A stretch of 9,253 nt of DNA, from contig CAKZPX010000144.1 of the NCBI GenBank assembly GCA_937139435.1, forward strand, positions 1-9,253. Direction: 5' to 3'. The position numbers were made by a program, and so were the translations under genes. Numbering within the stretch: the first letter of the stretch is position 1; every line of letters begins with the position of its first letter. Source of the DNA: an uncultured bacterium. Its GTDB lineage: Bacteria > Hydrothermota > Tepidihabitantia > Tepidihabitantales > Tepidihabitantaceae. Below, piece after piece: positions 1 through 5,911 of the stretch. The notes below the pieces were generated by a model. That model was given only the letters and a program-made list of their open reading frames with translations, had not been told where the DNA came from and made no database searches.

Positions 1-204
1 GGCGTCGCGATAAACAATAATGCAGTTCTGATTAAGGATAACGGTATCGGCGTTGACCGTAACATAAACGCTGTCGCTGTTGAGGAGGTATTTCCACTCA
101 CTGCCCGTAAAGAGCGGAAAGTAGAGGGCACCGCTGCGGAAAAGAATGGTGTCCGAGCAGGCAAGGAGGAGGAGAGGTAAGAAAAGGACAGTTTTAAAAC
201 GCAT
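1..204 (-). CDS. Putative lipoprotein, N-terminal part (runs off the window)
   Basis: An open frame of 68 codons starts with ATG at 204 and stays open to base 1, so the C-terminus lies outside the window. The N-terminus MRFKTVLFLPLLLLACSD has basic residues, a leucine-rich core and a lipobox (L13-L14-A15-C16), so signal peptidase II cleavage and lipid attachment at Cys16 are expected. The mature start includes LYFPLFTGSEWKYL; I do not recognise a family and infer no function. The start overlaps the end of the upstream beta-barrel gene by 11 bases, and an AGGGG Shine-Dalgarno-like box at 211-215 sits 6 bases before the ATG, so the two genes are probably co-transcribed and both go to the envelope. 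The lipobox makes the start and the export call fairly secure. Confidence 0.75.
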   Translation of the reverse strand, partial: MRFKTVLFLPLLLLACSDTILFRSGALYFPLFTGSEWKYLLNSDSVYVTVNADTVILNQNCIIVYRDA

Positions 205-706
205 AGGCAACCCCTGCGGTTAGTGCCGGAAAATAGGTAAAAATTGGTGAGCGCGACCTGGGCGCCTCAATAAATATAATATTATCAATAGTGGCGCTTA
301 GCCGGCTCTTTTTCTCCTGCTGATATATGCTAAGGGTGATGTGGGTGGTGGCGACCCGTCCGGTTTCCTTCCCACCGCTGAAGGCACGGGTGATAAAGGA
401 GAGACCGGGACCGGCACCGAGCGCAATACCCCAGGTGGGGCGTGCCAGAAGTGAATAACTGTAAATCAGTGCCAGTTCGTTGAAGGTTAACTCGTAAGGC
501 ATTGAGTTCTTTCCAGGCAGGTTAAAGTGAGAGTAGTCAAGTTCTAACCGATTAGAGCCCAGAGAGTAGCCCGCCTGGGCACCAAGGATTGTGCCGGAAT
601 GAACCGTGCGTGCAATCTTTGTCAAAGGAAAAACCGCCCCTACCCTGATACCGATATCAAAATTCTGAAAAATAACTACCGGCAGGATAAGAAGATTGAG
701 CACCAT
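194..706 (-). CDS. Small beta-barrel-like envelope protein, unknown function
   Basis: This 170-residue protein has a hydrophobic N-terminus (residues 1-14) that looks like a signal peptide but lacks any Lys or Arg. It is followed by alternating strands such as DIGIRVGAVFP (17-27), NRLELDYSHF (52-61) and WGIALGAGPGLSFI (92-105). It ends ALTAGVAYAF, with the terminal Phe typical of outer-membrane beta-barrels. That pattern supports an outer-membrane protein, but I cannot name a family, and the short length would allow only about eight strands. The start is fixed because an in-frame TAA lies directly before the ATG. A promoter lies in the 29-base gap after nadA and reaches into the end of that gene. 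The lipoprotein gene downstream overlaps it by 11 bases. The barrel assignment is inference. Confidence 0.7.
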   Translation of the reverse strand: MVLNLLILPVVIFQNFDIGIRVGAVFPLTKIARTVHSGTILGAQAGYSLGSNRLELDYSHFNLPGKNSMPYELTFNELALIYSYSLLARPTWGIALGAGPGLSFITRAFSGGKETGRVATTHITLSIYQQEKKSRLSATIDNIIFIEAPRSRSPIFTYFPALTAGVAYAF

Positions 707-710
707 TTAA

Positions 711-739
711 ACTTTATCAGCGGAACCGCGTGAAGTCAA
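711..739 (-). promoter_or_regulatory. Predicted promoter of the beta-barrel gene, leaderless type
   Basis: Reading the minus strand, TTGACT (739-734) is followed by a 17-base spacer and TAAAGT (716-711). Only four bases (707-710) then separate the -10 from the ATG at 706. Transcription would start at about the start codon, leaving no room for a ribosome binding site. The -35 box contains the TGA stop of nadA (738-736). The call rests on -35 quality and spacing; the -10 matches consensus at 4 of 6 positions. Confidence 0.5.
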
Positions 740-1644
740 GAAATCTCCAGCATCTTTTTGATGGCGGTGCGAGCGCTCCTGGCAACCGATTCCGGGATGG
801 TAATCTCGGGTACAGAGCCTTCAAGTGCGTTATGCACCTTTTCCAGAGTGGTCAGTTTCATATTGCGGCATATGGCGGTGCGGCGCAGGGGGTAACATTT
901 TTTCTCCGGATATTCCCAGCGGATGCGCTGGCACATACCGACCTCGGTGCCGAGGACGAGCTCATCCAGTTCCCGGGCGAGCCGGAGCATGCCACCGGTA
1001 GAGGCAACCCGGTCGCTCGCTTCAATTACCTCCAGGGGGCATTCCGGGTGGGCAATAACAGTGGCGCCAGGGTGTTCCTGTCGTGCCCGGGTAACTTCTT
1101 TCCGAGTGAAAAACGCATGGACATAGCAGAAACCATCCCAGGGTATTATCTCCCGACCGGTCTCTTTTGCCACCCAGACGGCAAGGTGTCGGTCCGGGAC
1201 AAAGAGAATCGGACGGTGCGGTGGCAGAGAGTTGACCACCTTTACCGCATTAGCCGAGGTGCAGCAGATATCGGATTCTGCCTTGACCGCAGCGGTGGTG
1301 TTGACATAGGCGACGGTAATAACATCTGGCGGTAATTCCTGTTTCCGGCGCCGGAGCGCCCCAACGGTAATCATATCCGCCATCTGGCAGCCGGCATCAG
1401 GCGCAGCCAGGACAACCCGGGTGGCAGGGTTGAGCAGTTTGGCGGTTTCAGCCATAAAGCGGACACCACAGAACACAATCAGTTGACACTGCGTCCCCTG
1501 TGCCTGCCGGGCGAGTTGCAGGGAGTCACCGATGAAATCGGCAACCTGATAGATTTCTGGTGGCTGGTAGTTGTGGGCAAGGATTATCGCCTCCCTTTCC
1601 TTTTTCAACCGCTGGATTTCTGCGACCAGTTGGGCGCTGTTCAT
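736..1644 (-). CDS. nadA: Quinolinate synthase NadA
   Basis: NadA condenses iminoaspartate with dihydroxyacetone phosphate to make quinolinate, the precursor of NAD, in the cytoplasm using one 4Fe-4S cluster. The 302-residue protein matches the short, thermophile-type NadA in length. Visible family motifs are HNYQ (24-27), CGVRFMAETAK (59-69), AGCQMADM (84-91), YVNTTAAVKAESD (113-125), CTSANAV (128-134), PDRHLA (150-155), HPEC (199-202), STGGM (215-219) and GTEVGM (232-237). The three expected cluster ligands are Cys86, Cys173 and Cys259. The ATG overlaps the TGA of the upstream DUF488 gene as ATGA, so translation is probably coupled. NadB or an aspartate dehydrogenase, and NadC, which would complete the pathway, are not in the window. 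Confidence 0.97.
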   Translation of the reverse strand: MNSAQLVAEIQRLKKEREAIILAHNYQPPEIYQVADFIGDSLQLARQAQGTQCQLIVFCGVRFMAETAKLLNPATRVVLAAPDAGCQMADMITVGALRRRKQELPPDVITVAYVNTTAAVKAESDICCTSANAVKVVNSLPPHRPILFVPDRHLAVWVAKETGREIIPWDGFCYVHAFFTRKEVTRARQEHPGATVIAHPECPLEVIEASDRVASTGGMLRLARELDELVLGTEVGMCQRIRWEYPEKKCYPLRRTAICRNMKLTTLEKVHNALEGSVPEITIPESVARSARTAIKKMLEIS

Positions 1645-2129
1645 CTTCGGGGTGGTCGGGAACCACGAGGTTTATTTTCGGGCGGTTGCCAGAGCCGGTT
1701 TTCCTCCAGGATGTGGACAATCTCAATGCCCGGCTTGATGGTGAGGAGTTCACGGGCAAGGAGGAGCCGGCGGCAGAACTCCGGGATGTAACAGGAGCAG
1801 AGGATACCGGATACCCGGGTGGGCACCTTGCCGGCGATAATCTTCAGCCCGCGCTGGACCGGTTCGCTCTTCAACCATTCCCGCACCAGATTACGGTCCG
1901 ATGTGGTGAACAGCGCCCGGCACCCACCACCAAGTTCATTGCCGAGATATACATAACTGACCCGGTTTTCTGAGCAGAGTTTTTCCATTCCTGCCCGGGA
2001 GAGGTGGGGAAGTTCCCTGCCGGTGGTGTTGGCACGGATGTCAAACAGCACCTGGATGCCGAATTTATAGAGCAGTCGGGTGAAGTCGTAATCCGGGCGG
2101 TGCCCGGTGCCGAGGGTATAAAGTCTCAC
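1641..2129 (-). CDS. DUF488 domain protein
   Basis: The 162-residue protein has the DUF488 pattern: an opening YTLGTGHRPDYDF (4-16), the strand IQVLFDIRAN (25-34), SYVYLGNELGG (58-68), and the late cysteine motif CSCYIPEFCRR (111-121). In most family members the last motif reads C-x(6-7)-C-H-R; here the His is Arg and there is an extra CxC, so any metal or catalytic role could differ. No function is established for the family. The start is GTG at 2129, chosen because the first conserved strand begins at residue 3. No Shine-Dalgarno sequence is evident. It lies 36 bases after the Mth938 gene and shares ATGA with nadA, so it is likely the middle gene of an operon. The basic, proline-rich tail (from about 149) is not part of the domain. 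Confidence 0.85.
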   Translation of the reverse strand: MRLYTLGTGHRPDYDFTRLLYKFGIQVLFDIRANTTGRELPHLSRAGMEKLCSENRVSYVYLGNELGGGCRALFTTSDRNLVREWLKSEPVQRGLKIIAGKVPTRVSGILCSCYIPEFCRRLLLARELLTIKPGIEIVHILEENRLWQPPENKPRGSRPPRR

Positions 2130-2165
2130 AGGATGACGGTATGGTGCTGGACTTTGAACCTGATT

Positions 2166-2510
2166 TTAACAGGTGACATGGAAGATCGCCGCCTTTGTTC
2201 CGGTGGTGGAGTTGTAGATTTTGAGCGCCTCAGGTGTGGGTGCGATGTGGCAGGTGATGGCATTTTCCTTAAGGAATTTCTCTGCCTCCGGGGCGAGACG
2301 CAAGGCACCGTACTGACCGGTGCCGATGACCAGCGCGGCGCTGGTGCCGGCAAGCACCCTTTGCACCTCTTCTTTACTGACCGTGTGGTTATCACCGCGC
2401 AGGTGGCGATAACGGCTTTCAATCTGACCGTCCGGATAAATGATGATGTCAGTATCAAAACGGGCGCGGTCGGTCTCAATCCAGCCAAAGCCGGTCGCCT
2501 TTATTTCCAT
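2166..2510 (-). CDS. Mth938-like domain protein (NDUFAF3-related family)
   Basis: The 114-residue protein fits the single-domain Mth938 fold, the family that also contains the mitochondrial complex I assembly factor NDUFAF3. Signature stretches are GFGWI (7-11), DIIIYPDGQIE (21-31), ALVIGTGQYGAL (59-70), APTPEALKIYN (90-100) and the terminal AIFHVTC (108-114). The bacterial role is not known, and the sequence gives no catalytic site. The ATG at 2510 fits the family N-terminus. A promoter abuts the start, so this is the first gene of the Mth938-DUF488-nadA unit. Being next to an Fe-S enzyme gene is suggestive only. The fold assignment is secure; function is open. Confidence 0.9.
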   Translation of the reverse strand: MEIKATGFGWIETDRARFDTDIIIYPDGQIESRYRHLRGDNHTVSKEEVQRVLAGTSAALVIGTGQYGALRLAPEAEKFLKENAITCHIAPTPEALKIYNSTTGTKAAIFHVTC

Positions 2511-2517
2511 AAGATAG

Positions 2518-2545
2518 ATGTTATTCTTTTATTAAGCCGTGTCAA
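2518..2545 (-). promoter_or_regulatory. Predicted promoter of the Mth938-DUF488-nadA operon, leaderless type
   Basis: On the minus strand a perfect TTGACA (2545-2540) is followed by a 16-base AT-rich spacer and TAACAT (2523-2518). Seven bases then lead to the ATG at 2510. The predicted transcription start is the start codon itself or one to two bases before it. It sits in the 83-base gap after scpA; I found no convincing hairpin terminator in that gap, so some read-through from scpA is possible. Confidence 0.6.
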
Positions 2546-2593
2546 GAATCAGGGTAATTAAAGGGGTAGAATTTAGCCGCAAGGTGTTTTTAT

Positions 2594-3289
2594 TTAATCG
2601 CCCGCACCGGTGCGGTGGAGCCGGATAGGGGCAAAGGCATCTTCCTGTTCTACCCGGATTTCACCGAGCTGGACCAGTTCCAGCAGGGCGAGGAAGGTTA
2701 CGATCAGCTCGGCGATGGTGGCACCGGTAACCGCCTCCTCAAACAGGACAAAGGTTTTTTCCTTGAGCAGGGCGCGCAGCGCGGTGATTTTGTCCTCAAT
2801 TCTGATGCGCCGGGGTTCAATCGGAATCTGCGGGGACGGCTTTAGCCGGGTAAGGAGACGGGCAAAGGCGCGGGTGAGCAGGGTGATGTCTTCGGATTCC
2901 GCCAGCCGGGTCGGCGGGGTTTCGCCCCGGCGGGGAAACCGCTGGCGCTGGTCCGCCTCCTTTTCTCTCAGGATCCGGGCGGCACGCTGGAACTGGCGGT
3001 AGGCGTCAAGGATCTGTTCCAGTGATATCTGCGGTGTGGACAGGTCTTCAGCAGGCGGACGGGGCAAAAGGGCGCGCACCTTCAGTCGCAAAAGCACCGC
3101 CGCCATCACCAGGAAGTCGCTGGCAGCGTCAAGGTTGAGACGGTCATCCGCCCGCAGGATGTTCAGGTAGGCGTCGGTAAGCCGGGCGATCGGGATGTCA
3201 AATATATCCAGTTCATTCTTGCGCACCAAATAGAGGAGCAGTTCTACCGGTCCTTCAAATATCTCCAGCCGGACCTGGGTTTCTCTCAT
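2594..3289 (-). CDS. scpA: Segregation and condensation protein A (ScpA)
   Basis: ScpA is the kleisin that bridges the SMC ATPase heads in the bacterial condensin complex and acts on the nucleoid during chromosome segregation. The 231-residue protein has the diagnostic N-terminal helical domain: FEGPVELLLYLVRKNELDIF (11-30), followed by DIPIARLTDAYL (31-42) and an alanine/leucine-rich helix ending in LLRLKVRALLP (66-76). A charged linker runs from about 78 to 160, and the C-terminal winged helix includes VTFLALLELVQLGEIRVEQE (about 198-217). The length is typical. The start codon lies one base after the DUF362 stop, so it is co-transcribed with that gene. ScpB, the usual partner encoded immediately downstream, is not next to it; an Mth938 gene with its own promoter follows instead. 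Confidence 0.95.
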   Translation of the reverse strand: MRETQVRLEIFEGPVELLLYLVRKNELDIFDIPIARLTDAYLNILRADDRLNLDAASDFLVMAAVLLRLKVRALLPRPPAEDLSTPQISLEQILDAYRQFQRAARILREKEADQRQRFPRRGETPPTRLAESEDITLLTRAFARLLTRLKPSPQIPIEPRRIRIEDKITALRALLKEKTFVLFEEAVTGATIAELIVTFLALLELVQLGEIRVEQEDAFAPIRLHRTGAGD

Positions 3290-3290
3290 T

Positions 3291-4322
3291 TTAGATCGGG
3301 ATCAATTGGTACTGGCGGGTGCCAAGACCGATCGCTGCCCCCTGTTCCAGCACTATTTCCGGGTCGAGATGAGGATACAGTTCCTTAAGCACCGGGCGAA
3401 CACGGTCATAAGCCGCCTGGTCACAGGCAACCGGGTCAAAGGAGGCGAAAAGCCCGATGTCCGGTATAAGCGGTTGTTCGGTCTGAGGGTAGCAGTCGCA
3501 GTTAGGCGTGACCCGGCGCAGGAAATTGAAGTGAATCGCCACTCGGTTAGTAAGGATCGCCCGGCAGTAATCCGCCATCTTTCTTTGCACCGATTCCGAG
3601 GCGGCGTCCCAGGACACCCTGATCGCACTGTGCGGGCAGACCGCAATACAGCCGCCACAGCCGGTGCAGGCGCGCCCGATATGGGCAACATACTGGACAA
3701 AACTGATCGCCTGGTGCGGGCAGTAGTCAACGCAGTTGCCGCAACTGGCGCACCGTTCTTCATCAACATGCGGGTGAGTGGAGGAGTGCATCGCCAGTTT
3801 CCCCGCCTTGGCTGCCAGACCCATTGCCAGGCTTTTGATTGTTCCACCGAACCCGGTAACAAAGTGTCCTTTGAAGTGAGCAAGGTTGATGATATAGCGG
3901 ATGTGGCGCAGCTTTCCTGCCAGGTACGCCTTTGGGGTTAAAGGAGAGTCGGTGTTTGTCCGGTAGAATTTCTCACCGTATTCGCCGTCAAGGATTTCAA
4001 CTGGTGCCAGCACCTTTTGCAGGGTGAAGCCGTGTTCGTGTGCCAGTTTGATATGTTCTGAGGCGCGCTGACGACGACCGCGATAAAGAGAGGTGGTTTC
4101 AATCAACACCGGTTGCAGGTCGTGACACACCGCCGTGATCGCTGCGGCGCGGACAAACTCCGGGTCCAGGTAGTTGTTATTCCCTACCTCACCAAAATGA
4201 ACCTTGATGCCCACCTTTTTTTTCGGTCGGGTAAGGGAGAAAAAGCCCGATTGCTCCAGGACGATACTCACCCCGTCGCGCATCCTTTCTGCCGGAACAA
4301 ACCAGACGACTGCCGGGCTCAA
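3291..4322 (-). CDS. DUF362 domain protein with two 4Fe-4S ferredoxin clusters
   Basis: From the chosen start the protein has 343 residues. A DUF362 region (about 1-180) includes KKVGIKVHFGEVGNNNYL and the stretch NLAHFKGHFVTGFGGTIKSL. A bacterial ferredoxin insert follows, with C191-x2-C194-x2-C197-x3-C201-P and C219-x2-C222-x2-C225-x3-C229-P, enough for two 4Fe-4S clusters. The remaining DUF362 part ends DPVACDQAAYD and onward. DUF362 proteins have no settled function; electron transfer or Fe-S related chemistry is inference. I chose TTG at 4322 because it overlaps the radical SAM gene's stop as TTGA, has GGGGG seven bases upstream, and precedes the first strand (VVWFVPA). A GTG at 4361 would give 13 more residues but a 43-base overlap; ATG at 4283 would cut into the first strand. 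scpA follows after one base. Confidence 0.9.
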   Translation of the reverse strand: MSPAVVWFVPAERMRDGVSIVLEQSGFFSLTRPKKKVGIKVHFGEVGNNNYLDPEFVRAAAITAVCHDLQPVLIETTSLYRGRRQRASEHIKLAHEHGFTLQKVLAPVEILDGEYGEKFYRTNTDSPLTPKAYLAGKLRHIRYIINLAHFKGHFVTGFGGTIKSLAMGLAAKAGKLAMHSSTHPHVDEERCASCGNCVDYCPHQAISFVQYVAHIGRACTGCGGCIAVCPHSAIRVSWDAASESVQRKMADYCRAILTNRVAIHFNFLRRVTPNCDCYPQTEQPLIPDIGLFASFDPVACDQAAYDRVRPVLKELYPHLDPEIVLEQGAAIGLGTRQYQLIPI

Positions 4323-5398
4323 TTCCAGACCCCCGGGATTGGTGTTTGACAGAACCGGCACTTCCCCTTAACGATATTGTTCTGGGTGACAGAAAAACCC
4401 GAACGCGCGATGAGCAGTTTACCACATTCCGGGCAAAGGGTGTTTTCATCATTATGACCCGGAACATTGCCGATATAGACAAACTTCAGTCCGGTCCGGC
4501 GCGCAATCGCCACCGCTCTTTCCAGGGTGGCAATCGGTGTTGACGGGCTGTTCTGCAGGCGGTAGTCAGGATGGAATCGGGTAAAGTGCACCGGGATGGT
4601 GTCGCCGATGTTTTCCTTTATCCATTCGCACATCCGGCGGATGGTGGTGGTGTCGTCATTATAGCCCGGCACAACCAGGTTGACCAGTTCCAGATGGCAG
4701 GAGGAGCGGGCAACGATTTTAATTGCTGCCAGCACCGGTTGCAGGGAGGAGCCGCACACATTTTCGTAAAATTCCGGGGTAAAACCTTTAAGGTCAATCT
4801 TGATGGCATCAACCACCGCGCACAGTTCCTGCAGTGGCTCCGGGTTAACATAACCACCCGACACCACCGCGGTCTTGATCCCGCGGGCGCGAGCAAGCCG
4901 GGCGATGTCCACCATATACTCAAAAAACACTATCGGTTCAGTATAGGTGAAGCAGATTATCGGCAGGGAAAGTTTTTCGGCAAGATTTACCACCTCTGAA
5001 GGCGACAGTTCCCGTGATGGTAGCTCTTCTGGTGTTGCCTGGGAGATTTCCCAGTTCTGGCAGTACTTACAGCGCTGATTACAGCCGACTGTAGCCAGGG
5101 TAAGCCGGAGCTGTCCGGGCAGAAAGTGAAAAAAGGGCGCCTTCTCAATTGGCTCGCGGTTGATTGAGCAGGGCTGACCGTACACCAGGGAGTAAAGTTT
5201 GCCGTTGCGATTTTCTCGCACACGGCAGAAGCCTCTTTTGCCCGGTGCGATAACACACCGCCTGGGGCACAGAGCACATTGAACCCTTTTATCAGCAAGT
5301 TGCTGGTAATAACGTGCCTCACTCCCGGGTAATGGAGTCTCTTTTGTCCGGGCAAGGAAGAGAAAAAGGAGCGTGCCGGAAAGAAGGAGGCGGGACAT
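4319..5398 (-). CDS. amrS: AmmeMemoRadiSam system radical SAM enzyme
   Basis: The 359-residue protein is a PflA-like radical SAM enzyme of the conserved AMMECR1-MEMO1-radical SAM trio, whose reaction is not established. The family N-terminal cysteine region is CALCPRRCVIAPGKRGFCRV (C41, C44, C48, C58). The SAM-cluster motif is C106-x3-C110-x2-C113 (CNQRCKYC). FTYTEP (150-155), VVSGGYVNPEPL (178-189), AIKIDLKG (198-205) and VNLVVPGYND (239-248) follow. Paired cysteines near the end (C322/C325 and C347/C350) suggest a small metal-binding ribbon. Residues 4-16 form a hydrophobic, signal-like segment absent from most relatives, and no ATG, GTG or TTG occurs in frame between it and the conserved cysteines. 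The start is three bases after the PEGA stop and in the same frame. The stop overlaps the DUF362 start. The AMMECR1 and MEMO1 partners are not in the window. Confidence 0.93.
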   Translation of the reverse strand: MSRLLLSGTLLFLFLARTKETPLPGSEARYYQQLADKRVQCALCPRRCVIAPGKRGFCRVRENRNGKLYSLVYGQPCSINREPIEKAPFFHFLPGQLRLTLATVGCNQRCKYCQNWEISQATPEELPSRELSPSEVVNLAEKLSLPIICFTYTEPIVFFEYMVDIARLARARGIKTAVVSGGYVNPEPLQELCAVVDAIKIDLKGFTPEFYENVCGSSLQPVLAAIKIVARSSCHLELVNLVVPGYNDDTTTIRRMCEWIKENIGDTIPVHFTRFHPDYRLQNSPSTPIATLERAVAIARRTGLKFVYIGNVPGHNDENTLCPECGKLLIARSGFSVTQNNIVKGKCRFCQTPIPGVWN

Positions 5399-5401
5399 CG
5401 C

Positions 5402-5848
5402 TTAATTCGCAACCAGCCCGATTACCAGCCCCAGTCCCAGTCCGATGGCAAATATTCCACCCAGCGTGCCGGCAAACAGCCATTTTGTCTGACAGGCGTT
5501 GCGCTGCATGGTGTTGTAATTAATCAGGACGCTTGTCTCCATTCCCGGTAAAACCTCAATCTGGGATGTGGCGCCATCAATGCGAGCCAGGGTCCAGAGT
5601 GCAGACAGTTTTCTGCTGATGCCGGCGGTGCGCAGCTGGCGGTAAAGCGATTCCAGACTGTCGTTGCTCACCACGGTTACCCAGTATTTTCCCGGGTCAA
5701 GTTGATACCGGTTGATTGGCGTGATACCGATGCTATCACTCTCAACAAATATCGGAAACCCGGGCGGGTCGGAGCGAACCGAAAGGAAACCCGGATTGGG
5801 AACAGTTTGAGCGAAGACAAAAATGGTTGTTACGATTATGCCCCACAT
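5402..5848 (-). CDS. PEGA domain membrane protein
   Basis: The 148-residue protein begins with a hydrophobic segment ending FVFAQ (residues 1-14) that resembles a signal peptide, though without basic residues. A PEGA-type domain follows (about 20-60): GFLSVRSDPPGFPIFVESD, then GITPINRYQLDPGKYWVTV. PEGA domains are surface beta modules thought to bind envelope components. A polar region follows, then a glycine-rich C-terminal membrane segment (about 123-146, WLFAGTLGGIFAIGLGLGLV). The expected topology is an external PEGA domain anchored in the membrane. A promoter abuts the ATG, making it the first gene of the PEGA-amrS-DUF362-scpA operon. Upstream of the ATG the frame stays open for ten codons without a standard start codon. 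The domain call is good; the role in this operon is unknown. Confidence 0.85.
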   Translation of the reverse strand: MWGIIVTTIFVFAQTVPNPGFLSVRSDPPGFPIFVESDSIGITPINRYQLDPGKYWVTVVSNDSLESLYRQLRTAGISRKLSALWTLARIDGATSQIEVLPGMETSVLINYNTMQRNACQTKWLFAGTLGGIFAIGLGLGLVIGLVAN

Positions 5849-5854
5849 AGTTAA

Positions 5855-5882
5855 AGAGTAGCGGAAAATGTAAATAAGTCAA
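5855..5882 (-). promoter_or_regulatory. Predicted promoter of the PEGA-amrS-DUF362-scpA operon, leaderless type
   Basis: On the minus strand TTGACT (5882-5877), a 16-base spacer and TACTCT (5860-5855) precede the ATG at 5848 by six bases, so the first transcribed base would be the A of ATG. The -10 is weak (3 of 6 consensus), but the position matches two other predicted promoters in the window. No Shine-Dalgarno sequence is present. Confidence 0.45.
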
Positions 5883-5911
5883 CCGGCGATAAGGCAAAAA
5901 TGGCTCGGAAT

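Noticed and set aside
730..1335. A 201-codon open frame on the plus strand opposite nadA
   Set aside because: It lies fully within the antisense of a clear nadA gene, its translation has no recognisable domain, and no promoter or ribosome binding site precedes it.
2546..2593. A terminator after scpA
   Set aside because: I looked for a hairpin with a T-tract on the minus strand and found only A/T-rich sequence without a usable stem.
3306..3941. A 211-codon plus-strand open frame opposite the DUF362 gene
   Set aside because: It is antisense to a well-supported Fe-S protein and shows no family motifs of its own; GC-rich codon bias explains its length.
4283..4361. GTG at 4361 or ATG at 4283 as the DUF362 start
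   Set aside because: The GTG gives a 43-base overlap and its AGGGG is only two bases away; the ATG removes the first conserved strand. The TTG at 4322 has better spacing and a TTGA overlap.
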